Positions 15,421 to 25,319 of a DNA stretch of 64,000 nucleotides are shown piece after piece. The stretch comes from Microbacterium tenebrionis (GTDB lineage: Bacteria; Actinomycetota; Actinomycetes; Actinomycetales; Microbacteriaceae): assembly GCF_903645325.1 (NCBI RefSeq), contig NZ_CAHJXQ010000010.1, positions 1 through 64,000 on the forward strand, read 5' to 3'. Position 1 is the first letter of the stretch; each line of letters starts with the position of its first letter. Under the pieces are notes generated by a model that saw nothing but the letters and a program-made list of their open reading frames with translations, searched no databases and was not told the DNA's origin. The position numbers and the translations under genes were made by a program.

Positions 15421-16449
15421 TCAGTGCAGGATGCCGACGTCGGTGAGCCGTTCGCGCAGCCCCGCGCCGTCGGAAGCGGCGACCCAGGGTGCCGTGTCGT
15501 GGGAGTGGTCGTCCGAGGTCGCGCGACCACCGGCGAGCATCGCCTCGGCGGTCGAGAGCTGCCGGATCGCGACGCCGGCGACCGAATCGGGGTGGTCGGT
15601 CATGAACTCGGTGTAGATCGCTTCGTCGTGCTGGCCGTCGTCGCCGATGAGCAGCCATTTCACGTTCGGGAACTCCTCCGCGAGGCGCCGCAGATTGCGC
15701 AGCTTGTGCTCGCGCCCGCTGCGGAACCAGCGGTCATGAGTCGGGCCCCAGTCGGTGAGCAGCATCGAGCCCTTGGGGAACAGATGCCTGCTCATGAAGC
15801 GGCTGAGCGTCGGGGCGACGTTCCACGCCCCGGTCGACAGGTACACCATCGGGGCGCCCGGATGCTGTCGCATCAGCTGCTCGATCAGCACCGCCATGCC
15901 AGGGACGGGGATCCTGGCGTGCTCGTCGACGACGAACGAGTTCCACGCCGCGATGAACGGCCGGGGGAGGGCGGTGACCATCACGGTATCGTCGACATCG
16001 GAGACCACGCCGAAGCGCACGTCGTCGCCCACGATGAACGCCGTGCCCTCGACGGGCGCCGTGCCCTCGACCGACATGGTGAAGTTCTGCCACCCGGCAT
16101 CGAGCTCGGCATCGATGACGGCGTCGATCACGCCGCCGCGGTCGGCGACCACCTCGTGGGTGCGACCGGCGATCACGACGCTCACCTTCGCGAAGCCGAC
16201 CGGGATGCCCACGAAGCTGCGCCAGCCGCGCACGGACTCGGGCTCGCCGTCGGCACCGCGGCGGCGCGGGGGCACGATCAGCACACGCCCGACCAGACGC
16301 ACCCAGCCGGTGCCGCCGTAGCCGGCGAACGGCAGAACCGTCGCGGTCCGACCGCGGCGGCGGGCCCGGCTCTCGCGCCACACGTGCAGGCGGTGCTCGA
16401 GGCGTGCGAACCAGTGGATCCTGGGCTTCTTGGCGGTGTCTTCGGACAT
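15421..16449 (-). CDS. App1-family phosphatase (DUF2183, HAD-like)
   Basis: A 342-aa protein with the App1/DUF2183 catalytic domain in its C-terminal half. The motif VVSDVDDTVMVTALPRPF (near residue 150) has the DxDxT signature of HAD-type phosphatases, and the later YLSTGAWN and WLLIGDDGQHDEAIY are the second and fourth motifs. Yeast App1 is a phosphatidate phosphatase; bacterial relatives are uncharacterised, though a lipid phosphate is likely. The N-terminal 140 residues are beta-rich and carry a basic stretch (RESRARRRGRT). Probably an operon with the gene downstream (10-nt gap), and with the DedA gene upstream (5-nt gap). Confidence 0.88.
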   Translation of the reverse strand: MSEDTAKKPRIHWFARLEHRLHVWRESRARRRGRTATVLPFAGYGGTGWVRLVGRVLIVPPRRRGADGEPESVRGWRSFVGIPVGFAKVSVVIAGRTHEVVADRGGVIDAVIDAELDAGWQNFTMSVEGTAPVEGTAFIVGDDVRFGVVSDVDDTVMVTALPRPFIAAWNSFVVDEHARIPVPGMAVLIEQLMRQHPGAPMVYLSTGAWNVAPTLSRFMSRHLFPKGSMLLTDWGPTHDRWFRSGREHKLRNLRRLAEEFPNVKWLLIGDDGQHDEAIYTEFMTDHPDSVAGVAIRQLSTAEAMLAGGRATSDDHSHDTAPWVAASDGAGLRERLTDVGILH

Positions 16450-16454
16450 CGCCC

Positions 16455-17138
16455 TCAGTCTTTCATGCCCGGCTGGGCACCCTCGTCACCGGCGGCATCC
16501 GTGACGCGCATGTGCCGGGCCTCCCACCTCTCGAGAAGCTTCTTGCCGACGTAGACGAGCAGCACGAAGACGACGATCGCGCCGACGAACACGTATCCGG
16601 CGAAGTGCACCTGGTCGACGAGTTCGCGGAACCCGCCGGCGGCGAGCGAGGTGACGCTGACGTACGCCGCCGCCCACAGCAGACAGGCAGGGGCCGTCCA
16701 CGCGAGGAAGCGCCGGTACGAGTAACTGCTCATGCCGACGGTGAGGGGCACGAGGGAATGCAGCACCGGAAGGAAGCGCGAGAGGAAGATCGCCAGGCCG
16801 CCGCGACGCTGCAGGTACCGTTCGGCGCGGGCCCAGTGGGCCTCTCCGATCCGTCTGCCCACCCAGGAGCGGCGGATGCGCGGACCGAGCCAGCGCCCCA
16901 GCCAGAAGCCGATGCTCTCGCCGATCAGGGCGCCTACCACGACGGCGACGACCATCGCGACGATCTCGACGGGGCCGTCGACACCCATCGACGCGATGAT
17001 GACGATCGTGTCGCCGGGGACGATCAGGCCGATGAGGATGCTCGTCTCGAGCATGACGGCGAGACCCGCGATGAGGGTGCGGGCGACCGGGTCGACCGCC
17101 TGCACGGCATCCAGGATCCACAGCAGGAAGTCGTCCAC
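16455..17138 (-). CDS. DedA-family membrane protein
   Basis: A 227-aa polytopic protein of the DedA/SNARE-associated (VTT) family. Visible are re-entrant-loop residues in ILIGLIVPGDTIVIIASMGV, the family motif FLSRFLPVLHSLVPLTVGMS with Arg and Pro, and several hydrophobic helices. DedA proteins flip undecaprenyl phosphate or phospholipids or depend on the proton motive force. It starts at the GTG at 17138; a longer in-frame ORF upstream is an antisense shadow of pabB. TATTCT lies 7 nt before the GTG, so the transcript is probably leaderless. It leads a three-gene minus-strand operon with App1 and the glycosylase-like protein. Confidence 0.88.
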   Translation of the reverse strand: MDDFLLWILDAVQAVDPVARTLIAGLAVMLETSILIGLIVPGDTIVIIASMGVDGPVEIVAMVVAVVVGALIGESIGFWLGRWLGPRIRRSWVGRRIGEAHWARAERYLQRRGGLAIFLSRFLPVLHSLVPLTVGMSSYSYRRFLAWTAPACLLWAAAYVSVTSLAAGGFRELVDQVHFAGYVFVGAIVVFVLLVYVGKKLLERWEARHMRVTDAAGDEGAQPGMKD

Positions 17139-17145
17139 GCAGTCG

Positions 17146-17151
17146 AGAATA
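17146..17151 (-). promoter_or_regulatory. -10 box of the leaderless dedA gene
   Basis: TATTCT on the minus strand, 7 nt before GTG 17138. It lies only 8 bp from the facing pabB -10 box, so the two promoters overlap. Confidence 0.5.
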
Positions 17152-17158
17152 CGCACCC

Positions 17159-17164
17159 TACGCT
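17159..17164 (+). promoter_or_regulatory. -10 box of leaderless pabB
   Basis: TACGCT ends 6 nt before GTG 17171. Confidence 0.55.
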
Positions 17165-17170
17165 GAGACC

Positions 17171-18493
17171 GTGCCCCGAGACCTGCTGCCCGCCCGCCGA
17201 GGTGAAGAGACCATCGATCTGCCGGCCCTGTTCCGCGCGCTCGCCGCCGCGCACGAGGACGTGTTCTGGCTGGATGCCGGTGCAGGAGCCGAAGACGGCT
17301 GGAGCATCCTCGGCATCGGAGAGCCGGACCCCGCAGGACCGGGGGATGTGCGGCTCGACGCCGCAGAGGATGCCCATGCCGACGCCGATGCCGGGATGCC
17401 GCCGTTCCGGGGCGGATGGGTCGGATGGCTGGACTACGAGAGCGGCGCAGAGCGATTCGGCGCGCCGGCCGCACCGTCGGAAGGGGGCCCGGCCTGGCTG
17501 CGGGTCACCGCCGCGGTGGCGGTCGACCACGCGACGAGTTCGGTGTGGGAGCTGGGGGAGAGCGAGACCCTCCGCGGATGGTCGGACCCTTCGACAGACT
17601 CAGGGGCCGTCCACTCGATCGCTGAGCCTGTCGAAGCGTCCGTTTTCGAGGCATCCGCCCGGCACACCCCTGCGGAGTACGCCGCACTCGTCGAGCGGTG
17701 CCGCGACGCGATCCGCGCCGGCGACGCGTACCAGCTGTGCCTCACGACCCGCTTCACAGTCCCCGGCGCGCACGACGCGGTCGAGACGTATCTGCGCCTG
17801 AGGTCGGCGAGCCCCGCCCATCACGGCGGCTTCGTCCGGATCGGCGGCCGTGCGCTTCTCAGCGCGAGCCCGGAGACGTTCCTGCATGCGTCGGGGGGCA
17901 GCATCCGCACGCGACCCATCAAGGGCACGCGACCTCGCGGAGCGGATGCGGCATCCGATGCGGCGCTCGCCGCCGAACTCGTCGCGAGCCCGAAGGAGCG
18001 CGCGGAGAACGTCATGATCGTCGATCTCATGCGCAACGATCTCTCGCAGGTCTGCGAGCCGGGGTCGATCCGCGTGGACGGGCTGTGGGCGATCGAGTCG
18101 TACCCGGCCGTGCACCAGCTTGTCAGCACCGTCAGCGGGCGTGCGATCAGCGGTCTCGACGTGCAGACCCTGTGGGATGCCGCGTTCCCGGCCGGCAGCA
18201 TGACCGGTGCGCCGAAGCTCTCGGCGATGACCCTGCTGCACGGGCTCGAGGATGCACGACCGCGCGGCGTCTACAGCGGGTGCTTCGGCTACGTCGGCGC
18301 GGACGGCGCGATCGATCTCGCGATGGTCATCCGCACCATCCTCCTCACCGCCGATCGTGCGGTCGTCGGCGCCGGCGGCGGCATCACCTGGGGCTCCGTC
18401 GCGGACGACGAGGTGGACGAGGTAGCGACCAAAGCGAGGGCGCCGCTGGCTGCGCTGGGGGCGAGTCTTCCCGCGGCCTGGCGGCGCGGGTGA
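17171..18493 (+). CDS. pabB: Aminodeoxychorismate synthase component I (PabB)
   Basis: A 440-aa chorismate-binding enzyme. PabB with PabA turns chorismate into 4-amino-4-deoxychorismate for folate. The catalytic half (residues about 165-430) shows PIKGTRPRG, in which Lys (not Ala, as in TrpE) marks the PabB group that forms a covalent intermediate, then [27 protein letters not shown] and [10 protein letters not shown]. The N-terminal domain is short. Residues about 140-156 are encoded by a palindromic repeat described separately and lie in the linker before the catalytic domain. No pabA or pabC follows directly: leuS begins 46 bp later. Leaderless GTG start. Confidence 0.88.
   Translation: MPRDLLPARRGEETIDLPALFRALAAAHEDVFWLDAGAGAEDGWSILGIGEPDPAGPGDVRLDAAEDAHADADAGMPPFRGGWVGWLDYESGAERFGAPAAPSEGGPAWLRVTAAVAVDHATSSVWELGESETLRGWSDPSTDSGAVHSIAEPVEASVFEASARHTPAEYAALVERCRDAIRAGDAYQLCLTTRFTVPGAHDAVETYLRLRSASPAHHGGFVRIGGRALLSASPETFLHASGGSIRTRPIKGTRPRGADAASDAALAAELVASPKERAENVMIVDLMRNDLSQVCEPGSIRVDGLWAIESYPAVHQLVSTVSGRAISGLDVQTLWDAAFPAGSMTGAPKLSAMTLLHGLEDARPRGVYSGCFGYVGADGAIDLAMVIRTILLTADRAVVGAGGGITWGSVADDEVDEVATKARAPLAALGASLPAAWRRG
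17589..17636. repeat. REP-like palindrome inside pabB
   Basis: CTTCGACAGACTCAG at 17589 and CTGAGCCTGTCGAAG ending at 17636 are 15-nt inverted arms with one mismatch, 18 nt apart. The arm TTCGACAGGCTCA occurs again intact at 27676-27688. It is inserted in frame in pabB, adding residues about 140-156. Confidence 0.75.
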
Positions 18494-18539
18494 TCCGATA
18501 CCCTGGAACTTCCTGACTTTTCCTGAGATTGGTCGTTCG

Positions 18540-21119
18540 TTGTCTGAATTCTCCGCCTCCTCCGCCGAGCCCGCCGACGAGTCCACGTCTGCGCACGCCA
18601 TCCAAGCCAAGTGGCAGAAGTACTGGGCAGAGAACGAGACCTTCCTCACCGGAGGCGACGACGACCGCCGTCCCCGCAAGTTCGTGCTCGCCATGTTCCC
18701 GTACCCCTCGGGCGACCTGCACATGGGGCACGCGGAGAACTACCTGTACTCCGACATCGTGGCGCGCTTCTGGCGCCACCGGGGCCACAACGTGCTGAAC
18801 CCGATCGGGTGGGACTCGTTCGGCCTGCCCGCCGAGAACGCCGCGATCCGCCGCGGCGCCGACCCGCGCGAGTGGACCTACCAGAACATCGAGCAGCAGA
18901 AGACCGGGTTCAAGGCGTACGGCGTCTCGTTCGACTGGACCCGTGAGCTGCACACCTCCGACCCCGAGTACTACCACTGGAACCAGTGGCTGTTCCTGCA
19001 GCTGCACGAACGCGGCCTCGCCTACCGCAAGAAGAGCCCCGTCAACTGGTGCCCGAACGACCAGACCGTGCTCGCGAACGAGCAGGTCGTCGACGGCCGC
19101 TGCGAGCGCTGCGGCGCCGAGGTCGTCAAGAAGAAGCTGACCCAGTGGTACTTCAGGATCACCGACTACGCCGACCGGCTGCTCGACGACCTGAATCAGC
19201 TCGAGGGCCGCTGGCCGCACAAGGTGCTGCAGATGCAGCGCAACTGGATCGGCCGCTCCATCGGCGCCGACGTGGACTTCCGCATCGAGGGTCGCGACGA
19301 GCCCGTGACCGTGTTCACGACGCGCCCTGACACGCTGCACGGCGCGACCTTCTTCGTCGTCGCCCCCGACTCCGATCTCGCCGCCGAGATCGCGGCGGAT
19401 GCCCCCGCCGAGGTGCAGGCCGCTTTCGGCGAGTACCTGGCGACCGTGCAGAAGACCACCGACATCGACCGGCAGTCCACCGACCGCCCGAAGACGGGTG
19501 TGTTCCTGGAGCGCTACGCGGTCAACCCTGTGAGCGGCGAGCGGCTGCCGATCTGGGCCGCCGACTACGTGCTGGCCGACTACGGGCACGGCGCCGTCAT
19601 GGCCGTCCCCGCGCACGACCAGCGCGATCTCGACTTCGCCCGTGCGTTCGACCTGCCCGTCAAGGTCGTCGTCGACACGACGGCCCCGGTCACCGGCGTC
19701 ATCCCGGTCATCGACGTCGACGAGGACGGCGTTCCGATCGAGCCCGTCGAGGCGCTCGACGCGCAGCACCCCGCATCCACGGGAATCGCGCTGTCCGGCG
19801 AGGGACGCATGATCAACTCCGGCGACCTGAACGGTCTGTCCAAGCGCAACGCGATCGCCAGGGCGATCGAGCAGCTGACCGCGGCAGGGACCGGTCGTGC
19901 GGCGAAGAACTACCGGCTGCGGGACTGGCTGATCTCGCGTCAGCGCTTCTGGGGCACGCCGATCCCGATGCTGCACCACGATGACGGCACCGTCACGCCG
20001 GTGCCCGTCGAGCAGCTTCCGGTCACGTTGCCGGGTGCCGCCGGCCTCGACCTCTCGCCGAAGGGATCGTCGCCGTTGGGCGCCGCCGAGTCGTGGGTTC
20101 GCACGGTCGATCCCGTCTCCGGTGAGCCGGTGCTGCGCGACCCCGACACGATGGACACGTTCGTCGACAGCTCGTGGTACTTCCTGCGCTTCCTCTCGCC
20201 GAACAGCGACCAGTTCGCGTTCGATCCGGCCGAGGCGGCGCGCTGGGCGCCCGTCGACACGTACATCGGCGGTGTCGAGCACGCGATCCTCCACCTGCTG
20301 TACGCGCGCTTCATCACCAAGGTCCTCTTCGACATGGGGCTGATCGACTTCACCGAGCCGTTCTCCAGCCTCATCAACCAGGGCATGGTGATCCTGAACG
20401 GCGCGAAGATGTCCAAGAGCAAGGGCAACCTCGTGCTCTTCCAGGAAGAGCTCGACAAGTACGGCGCCGATGCGCTGCGCACGGGCCTGGCCTTCGCCGG
20501 TCCCGTCGAGGACGACAAGGACTGGGCCGACGTGTCGACCACGGGGGCGCAGAAGTTCCTGTCGCGTGCCCTGCGGCTCAGCCACGAGGTCGCCAGTCCC
20601 GTCGACGTCGTCTTCAAGGACGGCGATGCGGCGCTGCGCCGCGGCACGCACCGGCTGCTGGCGGATGCGCCGGGCCTGGTCGAGCAGACGAAGTTCAACG
20701 TTCTCGTCGCGCGCCTGATGGAGCTCGTCAACCTCACCCGCAAGACCGTCGACACCGGTGCCGGCGCGGGCGACCCCGCCGTGCGCGAGGCCGTCGAGAC
20801 GGTCGCCGTGATGCTGGATCTGATCGCTCCGCACACGGCGGAGGAGATGTGGGAGGCGCTCGGTCACGAGCCGTCCGTGGGTCTCGTGACCTGGCGCCAG
20901 GCAGACCCCGCTCTGCTCGTGGAGGACACGATCACCGCGGTCGCGCAGGTGAACGGCAAGGTGCGCGCGCAGCTCGAGGTCTCGGCGAAGATCACCGCCG
21001 ACGAGCTCGAGGCGCTGGCACGCTCCGATGAGCGCGTGATCCGGGCGATCGGCGACAAGGAGATCGTGAAGGTGATCGTCCGAGCGCCGAAGCTCGTGAA
21101 CTTCGCCGTGAAGGGCTGA
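18540..21119 (+). CDS. leuS: Leucyl-tRNA synthetase
   Basis: A 859-aa class I synthetase that charges tRNA-Leu. The HIGH motif is HMGH in [11 protein letters not shown] near residue 65, KMSKS is exact in AKMSKSKGN near residue 623, and the editing domain (CP1) lies between, with the threonine-rich [17 protein letters not shown] near residue 261 that clears mischarged amino acids. Zinc-knuckle-like Cys residues appear in NWCPNDQT and CERCGAE. The reading frame begins at a TTG at 18540, 46 nt after pabB; no better ATG is available before the class I motifs. Full length, so it is intact. Confidence 0.97.
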   Translation: MSEFSASSAEPADESTSAHAIQAKWQKYWAENETFLTGGDDDRRPRKFVLAMFPYPSGDLHMGHAENYLYSDIVARFWRHRGHNVLNPIGWDSFGLPAENAAIRRGADPREWTYQNIEQQKTGFKAYGVSFDWTRELHTSDPEYYHWNQWLFLQLHERGLAYRKKSPVNWCPNDQTVLANEQVVDGRCERCGAEVVKKKLTQWYFRITDYADRLLDDLNQLEGRWPHKVLQMQRNWIGRSIGADVDFRIEGRDEPVTVFTTRPDTLHGATFFVVAPDSDLAAEIAADAPAEVQAAFGEYLATVQKTTDIDRQSTDRPKTGVFLERYAVNPVSGERLPIWAADYVLADYGHGAVMAVPAHDQRDLDFARAFDLPVKVVVDTTAPVTGVIPVIDVDEDGVPIEPVEALDAQHPASTGIALSGEGRMINSGDLNGLSKRNAIARAIEQLTAAGTGRAAKNYRLRDWLISRQRFWGTPIPMLHHDDGTVTPVPVEQLPVTLPGAAGLDLSPKGSSPLGAAESWVRTVDPVSGEPVLRDPDTMDTFVDSSWYFLRFLSPNSDQFAFDPAEAARWAPVDTYIGGVEHAILHLLYARFITKVLFDMGLIDFTEPFSSLINQGMVILNGAKMSKSKGNLVLFQEELDKYGADALRTGLAFAGPVEDDKDWADVSTTGAQKFLSRALRLSHEVASPVDVVFKDGDAALRRGTHRLLADAPGLVEQTKFNVLVARLMELVNLTRKTVDTGAGAGDPAVREAVETVAVMLDLIAPHTAEEMWEALGHEPSVGLVTWRQADPALLVEDTITAVAQVNGKVRAQLEVSAKITADELEALARSDERVIRAIGDKEIVKVIVRAPKLVNFAVKG

Positions 21120-21224
21120 GCGAGCCCGAGGCGAATCGCAGCCGTTCATCCTGCACATCCGGCTCGGACGCTCGGGTATCCACGGAACGGGTGCATCCGG
21201 CATCCGATGATGCGCACGCGCGTC

Positions 21225-21230
21225 TAGCGT
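21225..21230 (+). promoter_or_regulatory. -10 box of leaderless comEA
   Basis: TAGCGT ends 6 nt before GTG 21237. Confidence 0.55.
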
Positions 21231-21236
21231 GGCGGG

Positions 21237-21833
21237 GTGCCAGCGACTGAACCCGCGCCTGCGCCCCGCGCGCGTCTGCGGTTGAGCATCGGCGCAGCCG
21301 TCGTGCTCGGCCTCGTGGTGCTCTCGGGTGCGGTCGGACTCGGCATCATGCGCGGGCAGGCGCAGCCGACGCAGACCGTTCAGGTCGACGCCTCCGACGA
21401 GGGAGTCGTGGCCGGCGGAGAGCTGTACGTGCACGTGCTGGGCGAGGTCGCACGTCCCGGCCTCTACGTCCTCGAGCCCGATGCCAGGGTCGTCGACGCC
21501 ATCGCCGCAGCCGGCGGAACGCTCGACGACGCCGATCTCCAGGCGGTCAACCTCGCGCGCACCCTCAGCGACGGCGAGCAGCTCATCGTCCCGGCGGTGG
21601 GCGCCGTCCCGGAAGGAGGCGAGGGCACCCCGGTCGGCGACGGCCTCGTCGATCTGAACAACGCGGATCAGGCGGCGCTGGAGACGCTGCCGAGGATCGG
21701 CCCGGCGCTCGCGCAGCGGATCATCGACTGGCGCGAGACGAACGGACGCTTCGCCTCCGTCGATGACCTGCTCGCCGTTCCCGGCATCGGCGAGAAGCTG
21801 CTGGCGGGGCTGCGCGACCTGGTGCGGGTGTGA
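21237..21833 (+). CDS. comEA: ComEA DNA-binding protein
   Basis: A 198-aa membrane-anchored DNA-binding protein of the competence/DNA uptake pathway. A single membrane helix (about residues 18-40) anchors it. Residues about 60-125 form the SLBB domain (VHVLGEVARPGLYVL). The C-terminal 65 residues are the helix-hairpin-helix DNA-binding domain: DLNNADQAALETLPRIGPAL and FASVDDLLAVPGIGEKLL, with the two hairpins that grip double-stranded DNA. ComEC follows with an overlapping GTGA, so they are coupled. Many actinobacteria keep comEA/comEC although transformation has not been shown. Confidence 0.92.
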   Translation: MPATEPAPAPRARLRLSIGAAVVLGLVVLSGAVGLGIMRGQAQPTQTVQVDASDEGVVAGGELYVHVLGEVARPGLYVLEPDARVVDAIAAAGGTLDDADLQAVNLARTLSDGEQLIVPAVGAVPEGGEGTPVGDGLVDLNNADQAALETLPRIGPALAQRIIDWRETNGRFASVDDLLAVPGIGEKLLAGLRDLVRV

Positions 21834-24229
21834 CGGGTGGAGTCGTGAACGCCGTGACCGGAGTGCGCGACCTGCGTCTGGTCCCGTTCGCGCTGCTCGT
21901 GTGGGGCACGGCGCTCGCGTGCGTCTTCGTGCCGGAGCTCTCCTGGTGGTTGGCCGGTCTTGCGACGGCAGCGGGAATCGGGGCGCTCCTCCTCATGCTC
22001 CGCCGGAGCCGTCGCGGGGAGGCCGGCCCGGCGCTACCGGGCCCGGCGCGCCGTGACCGTGCGCGAGGCGGGCTCGCCGTCGTCGTGCTGTTCGGGGCGG
22101 CCGCGGCGTCGGTGACCACGGGCCTCGCGGTGCCCCAGCGGGCCGCCGCATCCGATCTCGACGGCCGCGTCGTCGAGGTGATCGCCGAGGTCTCGTCCTC
22201 GTTGTCCGTCGGCAGCGACGGGCGGATGTGGTTCGACGTGCAGAGCGTGCGCGCTGGAACGCTCGGTGCGCCGGAGCCCCTCGTCGTGCCGATGCGGGTG
22301 GGTGTCGATCCGGCTGCCGGTCTCGATCTCGGCGCTCTGATCCGCGTGACCGGCGACGCCATGGCGACCGATCCGGGGGAGCGGGCCGCCGTCGTCGTGT
22401 TCGGCATGCGGGTCGAGATCCTCCGCCCGGCGGAAGGTGCCTTCGGCATCGCGGCGCAGGTCCGCGAGGACTTCGTCGAGCGGGCGAAGCGGCTTCCCGA
22501 ACCCGGCGCAGGTCTGCTGCCGGGCCTCGCCGTGGGCGACACGAGGGCCGTGAGCGAGGAGCTCAACGCCGCGATGCTCACGAGCGGGCTCAGTCATCTC
22601 ACCGCGGTGAGCGGGGCGAACTGCGCGATCGTGGTGGGAGCGGTCTTCTGGCTCGTCGGCCTGTGCGGCGGCGGTCGGCGGTTGCGGGTCGTTCTCGCGC
22701 TGACCGCGCTGGCCGCTTTCGTCGTGCTCGTCACTCCCGAGCCGAGCGTGGTCCGCGCCTCGGTGATGGCGGCACTGGCGATGCTGACGCTCCTGTGCGG
22801 CAGACCGAGCGCGGGCGTCGGCGTGCTGTGCCTGGCCGTGACGGGCATCCTCATCTCCGATCCATGGCTCGCGACGACGCCCGGCTTCGCGCTGTCCGCG
22901 GCGGCGACGGCCGCTCTGATCGTCCTCGCCCCGCCGCTCGCGCGAGGGATGTCGCGATGGATGCCGCAACCGCTTGCCCTGGCGATCGGCATCCCCGTCG
23001 CAGCCCAGTTGACGTGCGGGCCGATCATCGCGCTGTTCGCGGAGCAGCAGTCCATCATCGGCATCCCCGCGAACCTGCTGGCCGACCCCGCCGCACCCAT
23101 CGCCACGGTCGTCGGGCTGCTGGCGTGCCTCGCCGCGCCGATTCCGCCGATCGCCGACCTCTTCGCGGCCTCAGCCTGGCCCCCCGCCGCATGGATCGCG
23201 ACGACGGCGACCGTCTCGGCGGCCGTACCGGGCGGCACGGCGCTGATCGTCCCGGGGATCGGCTCGGCTGTCGTGGTGGCCGTGCTCAGCGCAGCGATCG
23301 GGATCGCACTCGCAGGGACGACGCCGTTCGCCGGCGGTCTGGATCGGTGGTCGCGCGTGGCCGCCACGGCGGTCCTCGTGTTCGCCGGCGGTCTGCTCGG
23401 TGCGCGGATGCTGGTGACCGGACCGCTCGTCACGGCAACGGTGCCCGAGGACTGGACGATCGCGGCGTGCGATGTCGGGCAGGGCGACGCGCTGGTCGTG
23501 CGCTCGGAGGGCCGCATCGCGCTGATCGACACCGGCATGGAGCCCGAGCCGCTCCTGAGCTGTCTGGCGGCTCTGGGAGTGGACCGGATCGACCTGCTCG
23601 TCCTCACCCATTTCGACGCGGATCACGTCGGTGCGGCCGGGGCGATCGTGGGCCGCGCCGGCATCGTCCTGCACGGCCCGGTGCAGGAAGTCGGCGAGCA
23701 ACGTCTGCTCGCGCAGTTCCGGGAGGCCGGTGCGGAGGTCGTCGAGGCATCTGCCGGCATGCACGGGTCGCTGGGCTCGGCGCGATGGCGGGTGCTGTGG
23801 CCGCAGAAGGACTCGGCGGCGTTCCCGGCCGGCAACGACGCCAGCCTCGTCCTGGAGTTCGAGGGCGGCGGTGTTCCGCGCTCGCTCCTCCTCGGCGACC
23901 TGTCCGAGACGCCGCAGCGCATGCTCTCCACCCGGCTGCGCACCACCTACGCGGTCGTGAAGGTCGCCCATCACGGGAGCGCCGATCAGGACCCTGCGCT
24001 GTACGCGCGCATCAGCCCCGCCGTCGCGATCTTCAGCGCGGGCGCCGACAACGACTACGGGCATCCGCGCGATGAGACCATCGCGATCACGGAGGGCACT
24101 GGCGCAGTCACTCTTCGCACCGACCGTCAGGGGCGCATCCTCATCGGACTCGACGGCGACCAGCTCGCCGTCTGGACCGAGCGCGAAGACAGCCCCGCCG
24201 AGACCGCCGATGTCGATCACCCCGAGTAG
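21830..24229 (+). CDS. comEC: ComEC/Rec2 DNA channel protein
   Basis: A 799-aa polytopic protein. An N-terminal membrane part with a short beta domain, then the competence domain (helices, residues about 215-500, with GLSHLTAVSGANCAIVVGAV), and a C-terminal metallo-beta-lactamase-like domain (residues about 545-790) with THFDADHVGA and the loop VAHHGSADQD. ComEC forms the inner membrane channel for single-stranded DNA in transformation; the C-terminal domain may degrade one strand. The start GTG overlaps the comEA stop. TAGGCT of the next gene's -10 box includes its TAG stop codon. Confidence 0.93.
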   Translation: MTGGVVNAVTGVRDLRLVPFALLVWGTALACVFVPELSWWLAGLATAAGIGALLLMLRRSRRGEAGPALPGPARRDRARGGLAVVVLFGAAAASVTTGLAVPQRAAASDLDGRVVEVIAEVSSSLSVGSDGRMWFDVQSVRAGTLGAPEPLVVPMRVGVDPAAGLDLGALIRVTGDAMATDPGERAAVVVFGMRVEILRPAEGAFGIAAQVREDFVERAKRLPEPGAGLLPGLAVGDTRAVSEELNAAMLTSGLSHLTAVSGANCAIVVGAVFWLVGLCGGGRRLRVVLALTALAAFVVLVTPEPSVVRASVMAALAMLTLLCGRPSAGVGVLCLAVTGILISDPWLATTPGFALSAAATAALIVLAPPLARGMSRWMPQPLALAIGIPVAAQLTCGPIIALFAEQQSIIGIPANLLADPAAPIATVVGLLACLAAPIPPIADLFAASAWPPAAWIATTATVSAAVPGGTALIVPGIGSAVVVAVLSAAIGIALAGTTPFAGGLDRWSRVAATAVLVFAGGLLGARMLVTGPLVTATVPEDWTIAACDVGQGDALVVRSEGRIALIDTGMEPEPLLSCLAALGVDRIDLLVLTHFDADHVGAAGAIVGRAGIVLHGPVQEVGEQRLLAQFREAGAEVVEASAGMHGSLGSARWRVLWPQKDSAAFPAGNDASLVLEFEGGGVPRSLLLGDLSETPQRMLSTRLRTTYAVVKVAHHGSADQDPALYARISPAVAIFSAGADNDYGHPRDETIAITEGTGAVTLRTDRQGRILIGLDGDQLAVWTEREDSPAETADVDHPE

Positions 24230-24232
24230 GCT
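24227..24232 (+). promoter_or_regulatory. -10 box of leaderless holA
   Basis: TAGGCT, whose TAG is the comEC stop codon, ends 6 nt before ATG 24239. Confidence 0.55.
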
Positions 24233-24238
24233 CGGATC

Positions 24239-25297
24239 ATGGCCGCTCCTCGTTCTTCAGCCCGTGGTGGCACAGCCCGCGGCGGAGCGAAGGCGACCAG
24301 GATTCCGCAGATCTCCTGGCGCGAACCGCGTCCGGCACCGGTCGTGCTCGTCTCGGGTCCTGAAGAGGTCTGCGCCGAACGGGCGATCGCCGGCATCCGC
24401 GACTACCTGCGCGCCGAGGATCCGGCGCTCGAGGTGAGCGACGTCCGCGCCGACGACTACGCGCCCGGAACTCTCCTCTCGCTGACGTCTCCGTCGCTGT
24501 TCGGCGAGCCGCGCCTGGTCCGCGTGTCCGGTGTCGAGAAATGCAACGACGCGTTCATCCAGGAGGCCGTGGCCTACCTCGATCATCCGCAGGAGGGGGC
24601 GACCGTCATCCTCCGCCACACCGGGGCGAGTGTGCGCGGCAAGAAGCTGCTCGACGCACTCCGTGCCGGATCGGGCGACGGCATCGAGATCGCCTGCCCG
24701 ACGATCAAGCGCGACAGCGACCGAGTCGACTTCGCTTCAGGGGAGTTCGCCGCGGCGCGGCGCCGGATCGCGCCCAACGCGCTGCGCGCCCTGGTCTCGG
24801 CTTTCGCCGACGACCTCACCGAGCTCGCCTCGGCCTGCCAGCAGCTCATCCGAGACGTCGACGGCGACATCTCCGAAGAGACGGTCACCCGCTACTACGG
24901 CGGGCGCGTCGAGGTCTCCGCCTTCGTCGTCGCCGACACCGCGATCGCGGGGCGGTACGGGGAGGCGCTGATCGCGCTGCGGCATGCGCTCGACTCCGGC
25001 GCCGATCCCGTGCCCATGGTGGCGGCCTTCGCGATGAAGCTGCGCACCATGGCCAGGGTCGCCGGCCACCGCGAGCCCAGTCGCAGCCTTGCGCAGCGCC
25101 TCGGTATGAAGGACTGGCAGGTCGATCGCGCCCGGCGCGACCTCAGCGGCTGGAACGAGCGATCCCTGGGACTGGCGATCCAGGCGACCGCACGAGCCGA
25201 TGCCGAGGTCAAGGGTGCCGCCCGCGACCCGATCTTCGCACTCGAGCGCATGGTCACCGTCATCGCGACCCGGGCGCCGTTCGGCGAACAGGCATAG
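24239..25297 (+). CDS. holA: DNA polymerase III subunit delta
   Basis: A 352-aa clamp-loader subunit that opens the beta clamp ring. It has the delta fold: an AAA-like N-terminal domain without a functional P-loop (VVLVSGPEEVCAERAI near residue 36), a lid domain, and the C-terminal collar helices that end with DWQVDRARRDLSGWNERSL. The conserved LLSLTSPSLFGEPRLVRVSG near residue 80 is the segment that touches the clamp. It follows comEC, the usual order in actinobacteria. The first 28 residues (Ala/Arg/Gly-rich) are a low-complexity extension and a start near residue 10-28 cannot be excluded, but the leaderless -10 box favours ATG 24239. Confidence 0.92.
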   Translation: MAAPRSSARGGTARGGAKATRIPQISWREPRPAPVVLVSGPEEVCAERAIAGIRDYLRAEDPALEVSDVRADDYAPGTLLSLTSPSLFGEPRLVRVSGVEKCNDAFIQEAVAYLDHPQEGATVILRHTGASVRGKKLLDALRAGSGDGIEIACPTIKRDSDRVDFASGEFAAARRRIAPNALRALVSAFADDLTELASACQQLIRDVDGDISEETVTRYYGGRVEVSAFVVADTAIAGRYGEALIALRHALDSGADPVPMVAAFAMKLRTMARVAGHREPSRSLAQRLGMKDWQVDRARRDLSGWNERSLGLAIQATARADAEVKGAARDPIFALERMVTVIATRAPFGEQA

Positions 25298-25307
25298 GCT
25301 CCGCTCG

Positions 25308-25313
25308 TAGGCT
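25308..25313 (+). promoter_or_regulatory. -10 box of leaderless phosphatase gene
   Basis: TAGGCT ends 6 nt before ATG 25320. A second TAGGCT overlaps the holA stop at 25295. Confidence 0.55.
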
Positions 25314-25319
25314 GGGAGC

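Noticed and set aside
15421..17138. App1/DedA/glycosylase-like trio as a novel defence or repair system
   Set aside because: The three are commonly close in actinobacterial core genomes, and none has a nuclease, toxin or sensor module typical of defence.
18384..21434. Minus-strand open frame of 1016 codons across leuS
   Set aside because: Highly skewed Arg/Asp/His composition and exact antisense to leuS; a shadow, not a gene.
21434..24220. Possible natural-competence island around comEA/comEC
   Set aside because: Only comEA and comEC are here, in the normal core setting with holA and rpsT; no pilus or regulatory competence genes are in the window.
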